Notes under the pieces: generated by a model
Seen by the model: the letters and a program-made list of their open reading frames with translations, nothing else
Told to the model about the DNA's origin: nothing
Databases searched by the model: none
Part shown: positions 19,490 to 19,597 of the stretch, in pieces
Numbering within the stretch: the first letter of the stretch is position 1
Layout of the letters: each line of letters starts with the position of its first letter
Assembly (NCBI GenBank): GCA_004151065.3
Contig: NWUY0300013232.1
Coordinates: 60,067-79,663, forward strand
DNA from: Larix sibirica
Lineage: Eukaryota; Streptophyta; Pinopsida; Pinales; Pinaceae
Reading direction: 5' to 3'
DNA length: 19,597 nucleotides
Position numbers and translations under genes: made by a program

Positions 19490-19597
19490 TGAAGTTGGTT
19501 TCTTGGAACTGCAGAGGACTGGGAGCCCCAGAAAATTAGAGCTGTCAAATATCTCCAAAAAATGACATGCTAGACATCCTCATGCTCCAAGAGACCA
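19489..19597 (+). pseudogene. LINE ORF2 start (APE-type endonuclease), partial
   Basis: The ORF opens MKLVSWNCRGLGAP, the classic N-terminus of plant LINE endonucleases (the Asn of WNCRG is an active-site residue). A stop follows at codon 17 because of a base loss in the CCCC run near 19527-19530; further small losses let the original frame return as DMLDILMLQET, whose Glu is the metal-binding residue. Its ATG overlaps the ORF1 stop as TAATG (19487-19491). The reverse transcriptase and the rest lie outside the window. Confidence 0.8.

Larger units (their letters stand above)
18070..19597 (+). mobile_element. 5' half of an L1-type LINE, cut by window edge
   Basis: A GC-rich leader (about 18070-18237, much richer than its flanks) leads into ORF1 (18226/18238-19489) and then the first ~36 codons of ORF2. 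The order and motifs are those of plant L1 elements: DUF4283 core, CCHC knuckle, then APE endonuclease. The exact 5' end is unknown, because the 3' target-site duplication lies outside the window. The element carries several single-base frameshifts, mostly at or near homopolymers. Confidence 0.8.

Overview
The window looks like intergenic DNA from a large-genome seed plant, most likely a conifer. It is AT-rich and I see no intact conventional protein-coding gene. The only recognisable proteins are decayed plant L1-type LINE retrotransposons, whose ORF1 wording (LPHLPLHCW-type DUF4283 core, CCHC knuckle) resembles conifer copies. The organism is inferred. Isolated N bases at 3893 and 13104-13105 suggest draft-quality sequence.

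Layout. 1-4234: AT-rich DNA without a supportable gene. 4235-6017: a minus-strand LINE derivative (4253-5999) holding ORF1 and a LINE-like 3' end but no recognisable ORF2, flanked by an 18-bp direct repeat (16/18 identical). 6018-6600: just beyond that insertion, a TATA box, a cluster of telo-box motifs, a short unrecognised ORF and an AATAAA signal, which could be an old LTR or a small transcription unit. 7094-8004: two diverged copies of a ~375-bp repeat. 8005-9640: no convincing gene. 9640-14500: a field of tandem duplication at many scales (about 385, 104, 43, 102 x4, 14 and 89 bp, inside a ~1.5-kb tandem segmental duplication), including a 62-bp tRNA-derived SINE-like insert with 10-bp target-site duplications. 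14749 to ~16790: the 3' half of another minus-strand LINE, with poly-A tail, polyadenylation signal, an RNase H domain and, downstream of it, an unrecognised C-terminal region ending in a coiled coil. 16790-18070: nothing recognisable apart from a short repeat. ~18070-19597: a plus-strand LINE with GC-rich 5' leader, ORF1 (DUF4283 core, CCHC zinc knuckle, acidic tail) and the first codons of ORF2 (APE-type endonuclease), cut by the window edge.

How parts relate. The three LINE pieces complement each other: two give the ORF1 half, one gives the RNase H half and 3' end, and the two 3' ends share a TGTTCYTGT-poly(A) terminus. The most unusual points are the ORF1-only LINE with its own direct repeats, the TAATG stop/start overlap between ORF1 and ORF2, the coiled-coil module after RNase H, and the minimal SINE whose empty site is preserved in the neighbouring paralogous repeat.
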